NCBI GenBank assembly: GCA_027422505.1
Contig: JAPQWV010000002.1
Location: 21,832,001 to 21,896,000 of the forward strand
DNA from: Craterostigma plantagineum
Lineage: Eukaryota > Streptophyta > Magnoliopsida > Lamiales > Linderniaceae
Length of the DNA stretch: 64,000 nucleotides
Direction: 5' to 3'
Part shown: one piece after another, positions 1 to 11,689 of the stretch
Layout of the letters: each line of letters begins with the position of its first letter
How positions within the stretch are numbered: position 1 is the stretch's first letter
Notes under the pieces: generated by a model
The model's database searches: none
The model's input: only the letters and a program-made list of their open reading frames with translations
What the model was told of the DNA's origin: nothing
Made by a program: the position numbers and the translations under genes

Positions 1-654
1 TTGGGAGTGAATGATATAATTTGTGTGGGTTGAAAAGTGAGTAAATTTTTCAATTCATGAGGGGTCTACCACCGGCGGCGACCCGATTCTCCTACCTGCC
101 CCACCGGCGGCTTAAGCTCCTCAATGCTCCTCGCTCCATTGCGCACTTTGGCACGGCACGGCCTCGGCCTCGGCCTCGGCCACGGGCTCGGGCTCGGGCT
201 CGGTGCTCGGTGCGAGGCACCGACTCGCACCCGAGCTATTATTTGGGCCAAAACTCACTTGAGCTTCTCAAGCCCACTAAGCCCACTTAAGCCCATATAA
301 GCCCACCCACATGGCAAGCCCTTTTGAACAAACCACATGGGTTTCTATATTTATAGTGAAGTTTTTCTTTGTGTCTAACCAATGTGGGACACAAAAATCC
401 CACACTTAAACACTATCAACCATTTTATTTATTATTGGGCCAACTTCGAAAATTAATTTCTCATTCACCCGAATTCGGTTTTGAGCTTATTAATATTCGT
501 TAGATTCCCCGTGAAACATAGATTCGTAATCTTTCAACGATTTCTCGTTTCGACATTCAATGACTTGTCCATTTAATAAATACCGAAATTGATTTTATTA
601 ATGGGTTAATACCCATTTGGGCCCAAAGCCCATTTATCTTAACAAAATCCAACA
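1..654 (-). mobile_element. Putative Ty1-copia LTR fragment
   Basis: Read on the - strand, the sequence ending at 654 starts TGTTGGATTTTGTTAAG, a common start for plant copia LTRs. It carries the repeated 'gggctt/gcccac' words also seen in the LTR at 9848-10676. Near 370 there is a 'aatgtgggacac' motif typical of plant LTRs. No PPT or PBS flanks position 654, and the other end lies at or beyond the window start. A solo or truncated LTR is therefore an inference. Confidence 0.35.
150..206. repeat. GC-rich simple repeat (ggcctc/gggctc)n
   Basis: Short tandem hexamers, 'cggcct' then 'cgggct', make a GC-rich island in AT-rich DNA. Low-complexity R/P-rich open frames across it on both strands are not credible genes. 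Confidence 0.7.
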
Positions 655-1065
655 GTAACAAGTATAGCAAAAAGATATATACCTCTGTTACAAACCTCTT
701 TATTGTACATTCTATCTTATTGCACCTTGAATTAGCCACAATCATAAAATCGTTATGGTCTACATCTGTATCAAACTGCTTGGTTTCCTTGTAAATCGAA
801 AAGTATAATTGTCATTCTACCGGAAAATAGATGAATACTTCGTACAACCTAACAGCATGGTCTCCAACTGTTTGCCATCCACTGTTAGAGATTTAAGGCG
901 ACGACACACAAAATATTAGACTAAAACGCTTTTATTGATCACGAAGAACGAAGAACAAGATGACGTGAACCTATTAGCTTTTCCTAATAGCCAAACCGAG
1001 AATTAAACTCAGGGCCTCCTCCTTTTCTAATAACTTAAACCCTAAACCCAATGCCTCCCTTCTAA
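655..1065. other. Intergenic, no recognisable gene
   Basis: AT-rich DNA with no convincing open frame, RNA gene or complete repeat. It ends at the TAA target site of the Tourist-like element that follows. Confidence 0.5.
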
Positions 1066-1603
1066 GACCATCTCCAACCGAAAAACGCAATCTCAAAATT
1101 AAATGCATTGTCAAATTCAAAATACCATAATTCTTCTCCAACCGTTAAACTCATTCTCAAACTCAAAAGACTACTTTTGTAATATTCACTTACTGACCAT
1201 TTTTTACAGAATTTCAATCCTAATCACATATTTTACCAATTTGCAAATTACAATAAAAATAATATTTTAGATCTGATCAAGAAAAAAACTAATAAAATTG
1301 ATAATAAAAATATGCTTATACATATAATTAGAGTTGGATGGACAAGAGTTTGAGCCACGTGAGTTAAACTATCAGGACGAATGCTCCCATAACTAACTGT
1401 TAACACCAAGCCAAAATAATGCATTATTAATTTTATGAGGATCTCCTTTTAATATTGAAAAAGAAATACGTTCATGGACGAGTAAAACGCATACATGCGT
1501 TTATTGCTGAGCGAAATTGGTACAAACTTATTTTGCGTATGGGTATGGGTGTCCATTGGAGTTTTTTTTTTAATTTGAGTTGGAAAATGGGTGTCCACTG
1601 GTA
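1066..1603. mobile_element. Tourist-like (PIF/Harbinger) MITE, right end decayed
   Basis: Starts GACCATCTCCAACCG directly after TAA, matching the termini of the complete relatives at 11157-11686 and 33219-34118. The left interior shares 'tctcaaaattaaa', 'aattcttctccaac' and 'cattctcaaactcaaaa' with them. The right side keeps 'aaaacgcatacatgcg' and 'ggagtttttttttt', but the expected terminal GGTTGGAGATGGTC is not recognisable, so the right boundary is uncertain. Confidence 0.5.
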
Positions 1604-2325
1604 GAGCCCGTTTGGTAGGGGGTATTAGAGGGGTTTAGATGGGATATGATTAATAAAAGTTGTGTTTGGTAGGCAGGTATTTTAAAGGTGTGATTTATTT
1701 AATACCTCTTAATACCCCTATTAAGTATTAAATAATATAGCCTTACCCCCGCCCTTTATCTAATCCCATTGTTTGTGACAGATTTATCCCTTGTTTTAAA
1801 ATTTATTTCTTACTTTACCATTTTTCATTACAACTCGATTGAAACGGTTCATCATTATTGTTTTATTGTTGTTCAAGTGACATTAGCAGTTCTTGAACTG
1901 TTATACAGAGACGAAGCCCCACAAAAATCTAACAGAGAAAAAGAAATTCCAGAATATGTTAAAGAGCAGCCCGAGTTAGTATTCTTCAATATAGAAAATA
2001 AAGAATTCGAGGGAAACAGGTCCAAGCAAACAAAATTGTTGTTGTGTAAAAAGATCGAAACTTGATGTAACAAAGAATGATTATTAACTCATGAACTATA
2101 ATCGAAACATTCATTGAATTAGAAAAAAGTTAAACCGCAAACCTTAATCCAATTCGCGTCAGCCCTTTACAAACTACGCACGAAGACACAACCCTAGACC
2201 AGGAATTATTAAATATTTAAATTTAAAATGGGTAAAGTTGTAATTGACCTTAATTAAACCTAATACCATGTAAAATCATCTATCACACCAGACATTATTA
2301 TTTAAATCCATCAACCAAACAGCTC
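1604..2325. mobile_element. Possible MITE with GAGC..GTTTGGT ends
   Basis: The left end GAGCCCGTTTGGTAGGGGG has a weak inverted counterpart near 2308-2325 (ccaaccaaacagctc region). This 'CGTTTGGT' end is seen in several plant MITE groups. No matching target-site duplication is visible. A 98-codon open frame inside (1769-2065) matches nothing I recognise. The whole call is tentative. Confidence 0.3.
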
Positions 2326-2461
2326 AAATATTTATATTTCTAAACCCAACTAAAACTAATACCATTTAAACCCCAAATAATCTCGACCGACTCGTAGTAA
2401 ATCTAAACCTAATAAATATAAACTAACTCTAATTCAAATTCAAATATAAACTAATAATTAA

Positions 2462-2462
2462 A

Positions 2463-2493
<31 letters not shown>
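2462..2493. repeat. (AAT)n microsatellite
   Basis: About ten AAT trinucleotides in a row. On the - strand it produces an artefactual poly-isoleucine open frame. Confidence 0.9.
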
Positions 2494-2755
2494 TCGTAAC
2501 ATCGACGAATATATCCCAACTCAGCCAGACAAAAGCAACACCTGGAATCAAAATTCATCGGTCTAGTAATGTCATTTTGCACCAGTGAGAGCCAATCATT
2601 TCTTGCCCCACCTTTTTGAATGGGCAAAGGATGAGCTTCTGTGTTAGATACGTACTCATCCAATGGTATCATGCTACTGTCAGCGAAAATAAAATACAAA
2701 TGCTTGTCGCACGAAGAGCAGGAGTGCCCGGGAGAACTGTCAGGTTGGAGTATTT

Positions 2756-2952
2756 TAAAAAGCAATTAAATAAATAATAAAAAGCTAATTATTCATGAGA
2801 GAAAACTTATGCGTTGGTGTAAAATGAAAACGGATGTATGTGTTTAGATGAGAGAGAAAATGACATAAAGCTCATTTTGAATACGCATTTGAGTGTTGGT
2901 TGGAGTATTTTTTTAATGGTTGCGCCTGATTATTGGTATGTTGGAGATGGTC
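2756..2952. mobile_element. Tourist-like MITE, right half only
   Basis: Aligns with the right half of the complete element at 11157-11686 (about 11440-11686) and ends TTGGAGATGGTC before TAA. The ~33 bp beyond the TAA (gaacaagggatagtctcgtg...) also matches the flank of the 11157-11686 copy. That points to duplicated locus sequence rather than an independent insertion. Confidence 0.6.
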
Positions 2953-2987
2953 TAAGAACAAGGGATAGTCTCGTGCGGTTACTTTTA

Positions 2988-3099
2988 AGGAAATTGTGTT
3001 CGAATCTTCGAAGTGTTCGACAAAACTTTGCAGGTCTTTCTTGCTACGATTTCAGGTAATACTCGAAGTACGAGCGCCAAATCCGAATCGCAGATGACA
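2988..3099 (+). repeat. Truncated 5' LTR (3' end only)
   Basis: Matches 10562-10676 with small indels, sharing 'ttgcaggtctttcttgc' and 'atttcaggtaatactc'. Its left edge joins non-LTR sequence at a short TTAA shared by both partners, so the break looks like a deletion or rearrangement junction. No usual TGGTATCAGA primer-binding site follows. Confidence 0.7.
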
Positions 3100-3121
3100 A
3101 TCTTAAAAAAGACTCACGAAG

Positions 3122-4053
3122 ATGTCAGACAACGTGGACTCCCCCAACAACCAATGATCTAAGTGGAACGAAGAGAACACTGACGTTCTCCTACTGTTGT
3201 TGTATCCCCACTGCCATACCTATTGTTACGAAGCCAAAAGTACCGGTAAACCACCTGGAGAAGCCGGAGAAATTTACGGGGACAGCCTCGATCTTCAAGA
3301 TATGGCAGCAAACACTGCTATTCTACCTCACCACGCTGAACCTGACCACCTACCTGAAAAAGGTCGAGCCTAAGGTGAATGAAGGAGAGACAAACGTTGA
3401 GGTTGTGAATGCGGTTGACGCATGGAAGCACACTGACTTCCTATGCCGAAATTATATTCTGAACACCCTAAAAAACACTCTGTACAATGTGTATGGAGAG
3501 GTTGCTACGGTTAAGGAATTGTGGATATCGCTAGACCGAAAATATAAAACTGAGGATGTCGACACAAAAAAACTTGTTGTCGGACGGTTCCTTGACTATA
3601 AGAAGGTCAATTCCAAGACTGTGATCAGTCGGGTGCAAGAGATCCAATTGGTCTTGCACGAGATCCATGCAGAACGGATGATGGGAGTGAATCTTTCCAA
3701 GTTGCAGCTATTATTGAGCAGCTGCCACCAGGCTGGGAAGACTTCAAAAACTATCTCAAACATAAGCGCAAGGAGATGTCAACCTGAGGGATTTGATTGT
3801 TAGACTTCGAATTGAAGAAGACAACAAAATGTCGGAAAAGAGAGTGTCGAGCTCATTTGAAACGAAGGTAAACGTGGTGGATCATGGCTCCAAAAAGGCA
3901 AAAGGCACGGCTAAACCCGAAACGCAACTTGGGGAGACCGGAGACGTCGCAAAGTCAAGCTATAAATTCAAAGGAAAATGCTTCAACTGCGGCAAATTAG
4001 GCCACAAGTCGTCAAACTGTAGCCTCCCAAAAAGGGCCACGAGGCAATGGTAA
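3122..4053 (+). pseudogene. Copia gag remnant
   Basis: The first ATG (3122) meets a stop after 11 codons. Further on, an open frame from 3375 shows the UBN2/retrotransposon gag character ('TVKELWISLDRKYK'). A second frame at 3793-4053 ends in a zinc knuckle CX2CX4HX4C (CFNCGKLGHKSSNC, 3979-4020). The frames are offset, so at least two frameshifts separate the pieces. In an active element this would make the nucleocapsid protein; here it cannot. Confidence 0.8.
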
Positions 4054-4059
4054 GAGACA

Positions 4060-4455
4060 TTACCAAGGAGGTTGACGATGAGCCTTGTCGCGGTGGTCTC
4101 GGAAGGGAAGATGGTTGGGTCGAATCCAAAGGTGTGGTGGATTTATACCGGTGCAACAAGACATGTTTGCACAACCAAACCTTTTTTCAACCTTTGAGAC
4201 GGTTGAAGAAGAAAAGATCTACATGGGCAATTCAACGGCGGTTATCATAGAAGAGAAGGGAAACGTGCTGCTCAAGATGACGTCCGATAAAATACTAAAC
4301 CTGAAAGATGTGTTGTATGTACCGAAAATTTGCAAGAACCTAATATCAGGAATCTTGTTGAACAAGCACGGTATTCGCATTGTGTTTGAGTTGGACAAAG
4401 TTACCTTGTCCAACTCTAGTATGTTTGCAGGGAAAGGGTGTGCTACTGATGGTTT
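4060..4455 (+). pseudogene. Copia protease remnant, catalytic Asp lost
   Basis: The frame reads WIYTGATRHVC at 4141-4173, where copia proteases have W-I/L-D-S/T-G-A. The aspartate codon is TAT (Tyr) at 4144-4146. The following 'LKDVLYVPKICKNLISG' block is the usual copia sequence between protease and the GAG-pre-integrase region. The remnant stops where the LINE is inserted and resumes at 6772. Confidence 0.8.
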
Positions 4456-6771
4456 TTTGTTTTTGGTAGAATAAGAATATTCATTACCACCAGCTCAGTC
4501 TTTACACAGACTATCAACAGAGGAATAAAAATACACTAGCTTGACTGAGAAGAAAAAACTCGCAACTAAGTATCAAGTCCTGCAGTGTTCCTAAAGTGAC
4601 TTATGGTTCTAATCCTCCACTTCATTTCCTGAGCTACCACTTGCGCAATTTGTTCCACTGTATTCAAATTCATATCATGCGTTCTTCTGTTTCGCTCCCT
4701 CCAAATGTGATAAACCATAGATGCAACACAGGCAGTAGTAATGCTTATCTTTATATTCCTCTCACCTTCCACAAGCTTCAGCCAGTTATGCAGGTCCATA
4801 AATGATAACAGCGAGCCATCAAAGTTACACACCACACGCTGGCTAAAGTTGCATTCCAGAAATATATGATCAATGAATTCATCATGGACACCACAAAGCC
4901 TACATCTCATGTTACTAATACGAATACCCCAACCAGCTAAACGATCCAATGTAAGTAATCTTTTCTGAATCAACAACCAAAGCATAAAAGAATGCTTGGG
5001 GAAATTAAGTCTGTTCCACGTAGCTTTAGCCAGGGGAAAAACAGGTATGTCGCCTTTAAGCCAAGCATACCCTGAGCCAGCCGAGTACAACCATCAGATG
5101 ATGGAAGCCATTTCCTGCCCAAGTACCCTGCGTGAAATCTCTCATTTAATCTGTGCAATTTTCTCCAATGCTAGCTAGCATCCACAACAGGCCTGAATTC
5201 CCAAAACTACAACCTTTTAAGTACACCACATTAATCTATTTAATCCATAGCGAATCAACCATCTATGTGATATCCCAGATTTGTTTCCCAATCAAGAGCT
5301 AAGTTCCAGGTTACACAATCCCTCAGACTCAACCTCCCCTTACTCTTTGACAGACAGACTTTATCCCAACTAACAAGAGGAATACATTTGCCATGAACCT
5401 TCCTTCCCCACAGGAATTCCATACAAATTCTATCAACCTCCTTAGACACAGACTTAAGAAGCAAGAAAATTGAAACCAAGAAACCATGGGTAGCCGAAAG
5501 CACTAAATTAATCAAGCACAGTCTCCCTGCATAGGATAGGTTCCTAGAGGACCAACACCTAATCCGAGCAGTAATTTTTTCAACTATAGCTTGGCATGAG
5601 CTCCTGCTCCACTTAGTAGGGGAAATAGGAACACTAGATATCTCACAAGGTAGCTGCCCATTTGGAACCCTGTAATACTGAGAATCTGCTCCTTGATAAC
5701 AGAAGACACACCAGCAAGAAAGATGTTAGATTTCTGCTGGTTGGCCTCCAATCGAGACGCATGCTTGAAGTGGTCCAATGCATTCTTCACCACCTTAACT
5801 GCTTCAGCTTTGCCTTTGCAGAAGATCATAAGATCATCCGAAAAGCACAAATTCACAAGATTAACAGATTTGCATATATGATGGAACCTAAACTGTGGAT
5901 GCTTAGAAGATAACTGTAACTTCCTAGTCAAGTACTCCATAGAAATCACAAATATTATGGGAAATAGGATCCCCCTGTCTTAGTCCTCGGGCTGCTTTAA
6001 AACATCCAGCATGAGTCCCATTGATGGCAATATTAATGGATACAGTCCTTACACATTCCATAACCCAAGCAACAAATTTAGTAGGGAACTTCAGCAGACA
6101 CATCCATTTCCTCAGGAACTCCGAATCCAAGGTATCATAAGCCTTCCTAATATCCACTTTCATGAGTGCACGAGCTTAAGCATTCCTCCTATTATACAAT
6201 CTGAGCAGGTCTTGACAGAGGAGAACATTGTGCACAATTGATCTGCCTTCCACAAAACCATTTTGGTTCAAATGAATGAGCTTAGGCATAAGAGGCTTAA
6301 GCCTAGAACATAGAAGCTTGGATATGCATTTATAGATCGTGCAACATAATATGGGTCTAAAGTCCTGAGCTGAAACTGGAACTTCAGAGTTAGGAAATGC
6401 AAGACAGTTTTGTTCACCTTGGGGAGCATCTTACCAGAATAAAAAAAACTCCAATATAGCACCAGTTACTTGGTCTCCCACAACACTCCATGCATGTTTA
6501 AAGAATCCACTGGTATACCCATCCGGACCTGGGGCCACATCTTCATGTATAGAATTCATAACAGCAGCAACCTCTTTTCTACCAAAGGGTTTGACAAGTT
6601 CTAGTTGATCAATCTGAGACAGTGAATGCCCCTCCTCCACCACCAACTGGTCAATGTCTTAGGATGGAATCCTACGCTTGCCAAGCATATCTTGGTAGTA
6701 CTAGATAAAGTGCTGTTGAATAGCCTCATTACTAGAAATAGGTACCCCATCCTGAGATACAATGGAAGATA
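4456..6771 (-). mobile_element. 5'-truncated plant L1 LINE inserted antisense
   Basis: The copia frame is interrupted exactly here. A T-rich tract (ttttttgttttt) at its left edge is the poly(A) tail read from the other strand. TGCTACTGATGGTTT (4441-4455) recurs as TGCTACTGATAGTTT (6772-6786), a 15-bp TSD with one mismatch. The 2.3-kb length and the absence of ORF1 and endonuclease fit the 5' truncation usual for target-primed reverse transcription. Confidence 0.85.
4566..6771 (-). pseudogene. LINE ORF2 remnant (RT, zf-RVT)
   Basis: On the - strand the pieces come in ORF2 order. First is GPDGYTSGFFKHAW (RT fingers, ~6520), then KVDIRKAYDTLD (catalytic motif A, ~6150) and GLRQGDPIS (~5975). 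Next come LCFSDDLMIFCKG (~5840, the FADD box as FSDD), and a C-terminal zf-RVT domain with CRLCGVHDEFIDHIFLEC (~4870). Stops and frameshifts separate the pieces, so it is not translatable as one protein. This is the non-LTR type of plant L1 ORF2. Confidence 0.85.
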
Positions 6772-6786
6772 TGCTACTGATAGTTT

Positions 6787-9265
6787 GTTCAAGCTAAATG
6801 TAATGATTGTGGTCAACGAGATGAGTAAGAATCATTCTTCGGTTTACTTGCTTGAATCTTCCAACCTATGGCGTGGTAGATTAGGTCACGTCAATTTTAA
6901 TTCGATACCTCGATTAATTAACTTGAACCATTTCCTACATTTGAAATCGATATGAATCATAAATGTGAAATTTGCGTAGAGGCAAATCTGACGAGATCGT
7001 CATTCCCTACGGTAACACAAAGCACCGAACCGCTTGATATACTGCATAGCGATGTTGTGATTTCAAATACGTTCGTCACGAGGCGGAAGACGAAATACTT
7101 CTATGTGTATACTAAAAAGCAAAGATAAAGCATTAGAAAAATTTTATTCAATACAAAACAGAAGTAGAAAATCAACTCGTAGGAAAATTTAATGAATTAA
7201 GAATGATCGAGGAGGCGAATACGACGCGCCGATTGGAAACTTCTGTGCAGAGCATGGTATTATTCATGAAGTGACCGCACCGTATTCACCATAATCAAAT
7301 GGGGTCGCGGAACGTAAAAATCGCACACTGAAAGAAATTATGAATGCGATGTTGTTAAGTTCGTCCGCCTAATATATGAGGCGGTTTTTTTATCGAGTAA
7401 TTACCTTTCAAATAGGGTACCTCGAAATAAACAAACTAAAACTCCATATGAATTATGGAAGAAAAAGACGCCAACCTACCAACATTTGAGAATGTGGGGC
7501 TGCTTGGCCAAGGTAGTCGTACCAATGCCTAAAGTTGTTAGAATTGATCCAAAAATGGTGGAGTGCATAGGATATGCGCATAATAGTACGTCATACCGAT
7601 TTATTGTGTACGATTCGAAAATATATATACACAAGAACTCTATAATGGGATCAAGAAATTGATGTTTCTTCGAAATTGTATTTCCTTATAAGTCCAACGA
7701 GATCTAGTTCGTCTAACCAAATTAATGAGGAAACCAAAAATTCGAGTCCTAATCTCGACCTTCAACCAGGCGTAGCAAACGAGTTAGAATAGAAATTGTT
7801 TGGTGATGATTTCATAACATCTTTGCTCGAAAAGGAACCACTGACTTATGATGAAGCAGTGAGCTCCACGGAACCACTTTTATGGAAAGAGGCCATTAAA
7901 AGCGAAGTGATTCTATTTTAAAGAATCATACTTGGGAACTAGTTGATCTCCCAGAAGAGTGTAAACCTTTGGAATCCAAATGAATTTTTAAAAGGAAAAC
8001 GAAACCGGATGGTTCGATTGATATGTATAAAGCCAGACTTTTCGTCAAAGGATACAAGCAACGTGAAGGCTTAGATAACTTTGATACTTATTCTCCTGTG
8101 ACGAGAATAAATTCACTAAGAATGATATTTGCTATTGCATCCTTAAGAAATTTAGAAGTACGTCAAATGGATGTTAAGCTTTCTTGAACGGTGATTTATA
8201 TGAAGAAATATATATGGAGCAACCTGAGGGGTTTCATGTTCCAGGGACCCCGAAAAGAAAGTTTGTAAATTATTAAATCATTGAATGGGTTGAAGCAAGC
8301 CCCAAAGAAGTGACACGAAAATTCTGATCACGCAATGATAACGAGTGAATTTAAAATCAATGAGTGCGACAAGTGTGTCTACTCGAGAGAAATAGACGAC
8401 TGTACGTTGACGACATACTCATTTTTTGTAGTACTGTAGTCAAATCTATCAAGAATATGTTAAATTTTATGAAAGATATGGGACTTGCTGATGTGATTTT
8501 AGGAGTTAAAATCATACGAACAAACAAGGGTCTTGTTCTGAGTCAAACTCATTAAGTAGACAAAATTCGTGAAACATTCAGCAAAGGATGGCTGTGGTGT
8601 TGCTAGAAAGCCATTAAATAAAACCGTTCATTTATCTAAAAATCGCGGTGAGGGTGTTTCTCAAGTAGAATACTCACGGATTATCGGAAGCTTAATGTAT
8701 CTAATGAGTTGTATTAGGCCAGATCTTGCATATGCTATAAGCAAGTTAAGTTCATACACGAGCAATCCAAATGCGGAACATTGGACCGCCATCATAAGGG
8801 TCCTGAGATACTTAAGTATATTCATGAATATGGCTTGCATTATGGGAGATATCCATTTGTGGTTGAAGGCTACACATATGAAAACTGGATATCTGATGTG
8901 AAGGACTATTAAAGCACAAGCGGCTACGTATTTACGCTAGCTGGTGTGCTGTGTCGTGGAAATCCTCGAAACAAACGGTTACAGCGAGATCCACTGTGGA
9001 ATCTGAGTTCATTGCCTTAGATAAATGAAGTGAAGAATCTGAATGGCTACGAACATTTCTTGGAGGATATTCCGGGGAAAACCGGTGCCATCTATATGCA
9101 TACACTGCGACAGCCAATCTGCGATTGGACGAGCACAAAATACAACTTATAATCGTAATTCGAGACATATACGATGTTGACATAATACCATTTGACAACT
9201 GATCTCAACAAGGGTTATCTCTATTGATTACGTAATCGAAAGATAACATTGCGGATCCGTTAACC
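6787..9265 (+). pseudogene. Copia pol remnant: integrase, RT, RNase H
   Basis: After the LINE the frame continues with LWRGRLGHVNFNS (GAG-pre-integrase, ~6865). Integrase pieces follow around 6960-7400, then RT around 7960-8360. RLYVDDILIF near 8393 is the YVDD box, with its N-side altered. RNase H begins in 8569-8901 ([21 protein letters not shown]) and fades by ~9265. Stops and frameshifts are frequent throughout, so this is a much older copy than the other two copia elements in the window. Confidence 0.8.
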
Positions 9266-9847
9266 AAAGGGGTTAAATAGAGATGTTGTTGAAAGGTTGA
9301 CTAAAGTAATGGGTTTAAAGCCTTAAAGTATAAAAGTACTAAGAAGGAAAATCATATCTATGTGACTGGAGATCCCAAGATCTAGGTTCAAAGGGACAAA
9401 CTATGTTTAGGACTTAGTGTCACTGTGGGGGATAACCTCGCTCATTCCTGTCAAGAAACAGTGATGACGTAAAAGGCTGGCATTATGATGCTTTAATGAC
9501 TATCATAGAGTATTCATAGAAAATACTCGCGACGTGAGAAGTCACCTATGTTGGACAGAAGTGGGGGCTTAGTTCATTAGAAACCTTCGCAGAATCAGGA
9601 CGTGCCCATGGCCGTGATGGACAAACCATGAGAACGAAACAAGAGAAAAAATGGTCTCCGTCTATTGTACGTGGATTCATTCACACAAAAAGCGGGACAG
9701 TTCAAGGATATCGCGTTCTACTGGACTGTAGTAGACCAAGTGTACAACATACAAAGAGGAAGTTGGTAAAACATACTATCCTCTATGCAGAGATCGGTAT
9801 GATGACCAAGAACTTTGACACAAAAAATTCTCATTCATATGAGGAAT
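9266..9847 (+). other. Copia 3' untranslated region
   Basis: Between the RNase H remnant and the 3' LTR. It holds no credible gene; a 76-codon frame at 9628-9858 runs into the LTR and is probably chance. No strong polypurine tract remains before 9848. Confidence 0.5.
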
Positions 9848-10676
9848 TGTTGGATTAAATTAATTAAATGCTTGGGCTTCAATTATTGGGCTTCAATTAT
9901 TGGGCTCCTTATATATTGTTGTAAAATTAATGATTCAATATTATTCAACAATTAGGCCGCTAGCGTGCGCACGCAGGGAGGTGCAAATCCGGCAAAAATC
10001 CAATGGACTCATGTGTGAGCGCGACCTGCGTACCCGAATCCGAGCAAAATGGACCAAAAATCACGCGGGCCTGATCAACCCGCGTTTTGCTCCGGATTTA
10101 ATAATTTTTCTTCTAAGATTTCAACTTAGGTGTGCTTGAAGTAAAATGGGCTTGGCCTGATTTAATTAAATTTGGCCGCCATATATCCTTCTAGAAATGA
10201 TCACGCATGGTGGTTGCTAAGAAAAAGAATGAAGAAGTTCAACTGCTCCTTCTTCAACTGCTCCTTCTTCAATCGTCACGTATTTTGCAATTATTTTAAT
10301 TAAATATGATGATTAACAGTTGCTTCAACAGCAACTTGTCGGGAGCTCTATGGGATGGTTTTCTTATATAATAAGATCTCTTCCCAGCAACAAACGAGAG
10401 AAAAAAATAAAATGAAAAAGGTTCTGCTCATACACAATCTCATTTCGTTCGCCTCGGTGTCGACGTAGTGCAAATTGAACGCCGAGTTAATCGAAGTATC
10501 CTGAGAGACAGACGCTCATTAATCCTCTTGCACATAACCGTGAGGGAGCGAATTTGTCTTAAGGAAATTGTGTTAGCACAATCTTCGAACTGTTCAACAA
10601 AAACTTTGCAGGTCTTTCTTGCTACGATTTCAGGTAATACTCAAAGTACGAGCGCAAAATCCGAACGCGGAAGACA
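9848..10676 (+). repeat. 3' LTR of the decayed copia element
   Basis: Begins TGTTGGATTAAATTAATT and ends near ...GAAGACA. Its last ~115 bp match the truncated 5' LTR, which fixes the 3' boundary only to a few bases. A TATA-like stretch (ttatataataag) lies near 10365. Confidence 0.7.
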
Positions 10677-11153
10677 AAAAGAAACCTAGAAGGGTGGAAT
10701 ATCATACTTTTTTGGACTCAGATAATGACTCGCATAATTCAAGAGACACGTATCCAACAGATTTTGCAAATAATAGATAAGGACATAACTCGGAGTTCAA
10801 GACAACAAACAACAAATTAATTTAGGGCAAGCATTACCATCTTTGGACTTAAATCACCGTCAGGTACATGAGGCAATTTCTCCCAGAAATACCAATCCAC
10901 TGGGGACAGATTTACAAACTAGGAGCTCTTTGCAACCTATCATTGATTCTTGGTACATATCGTGCAAGAAAGTGAAATTACTTTCTAGGTTATGAAGCCA
11001 AACTTTCAGGAGGTACTCACAGTAAGAATCGCCTCGACATCCTAATTACTCCCACTAAACTCACTAGAACGAGGGCTGCAATAAAAACAATGACGAAATA
11101 CATGTGGATAGCTGATCAGTGACTGAGACTAATCATGCTTGAAATATTCAGCA
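10677..11153. other. Intergenic, no gene seen
   Basis: No open frame, RNA or repeat signature that I can support between the copia 3' LTR and the next MITE. Confidence 0.5.
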
Positions 11154-11156
11154 TAA

Positions 11157-11686
11157 GGCCATCTCCAATCGAAACTCATTCTCAAACGCGATCTCATCCT
11201 CAAACTCAAAATGTCGTAATTCTTCTCTAACCATTAAACTCATTCACAAACTCAAAATATATTTTTGCAATATTCTCTTTCGCATCAACTTTTATAATTT
11301 TCAATATAACCCACATATGTTACAATTTTTCAATGTTATCCACATAATAAATAAATAATATTTTCTTAGACTAATTTTTTTATAAATAGGTTAGTATTTT
11401 ATTTACAATTTGAACATTATTCATGTGGTATATTAATAAAAGCAATTAAAGAAATAATAAAAAAGCTAGTTATAGTAATTTATGTAATAAAGTTAATTTC
11501 TAAATTTAGTATGAGTTGCTTTGTGAGATATAAACTTATGCGTTGGTGTAAAATAAACGCATGTACGCGTTTATATGAGAGAGAAAATGACATAAAACTC
11601 ATTTTGGCCTTGGGTATGCGTTTGAGTGTTGGTTGGAGTATTTTTTTATCGTTGCATCTGATTATAGGTACTGGTTGGAGATGGTC
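11157..11686. mobile_element. Tourist-like MITE, complete
   Basis: Inverted ends GGCCATCTCCAATC and GACCATCTCCAACC (right end read in reverse) are flanked by TAA on both sides (11154-11156, 11687-11689). The three-base TWA target and G-initial termini are the PIF/Harbinger signature. It is 530 bp with no coding capacity and is the reference copy for the fragments at 1066, 2756 and 27925 and the nested copy at 33219. Confidence 0.8.
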
Positions 11687-11689
11687 TAA

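Larger units (their letters stand above)
2988..10676 (+). mobile_element. Decayed Ty1-copia retrotransposon, split by a LINE
   Basis: Gag with a CCHC knuckle, protease, GAG-pre-integrase, integrase, reverse transcriptase and RNase H remnants follow in the Ty1-copia order. The 3' LTR is about 830 bp, but only the last ~110 bp of the 5' LTR survives, so no TSD can be read. Coding frames are broken by many stops and shifts. A 2.3-kb antisense LINE interrupts the protease/integrase junction. An LTR fragment of a related element lies at 30041-30673. Confidence 0.85.

Noticed and set aside
57..290. Arg/Pro-rich open frames on both strands
   Set aside because: They run over a GC-rich hexamer repeat; both strands are open because the repeat lacks stops, and no domain or gene context supports them.
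1769..2065. 98-codon frame as a host gene
   Set aside because: It lies within a probable MITE, has no recognisable domain and no gene-like context; left undetermined.
2451..2765. 104-codon - strand frame ending in poly-isoleucine
   Set aside because: The tail is the translated AAT microsatellite; the rest has no domain and overlaps repeat DNA.
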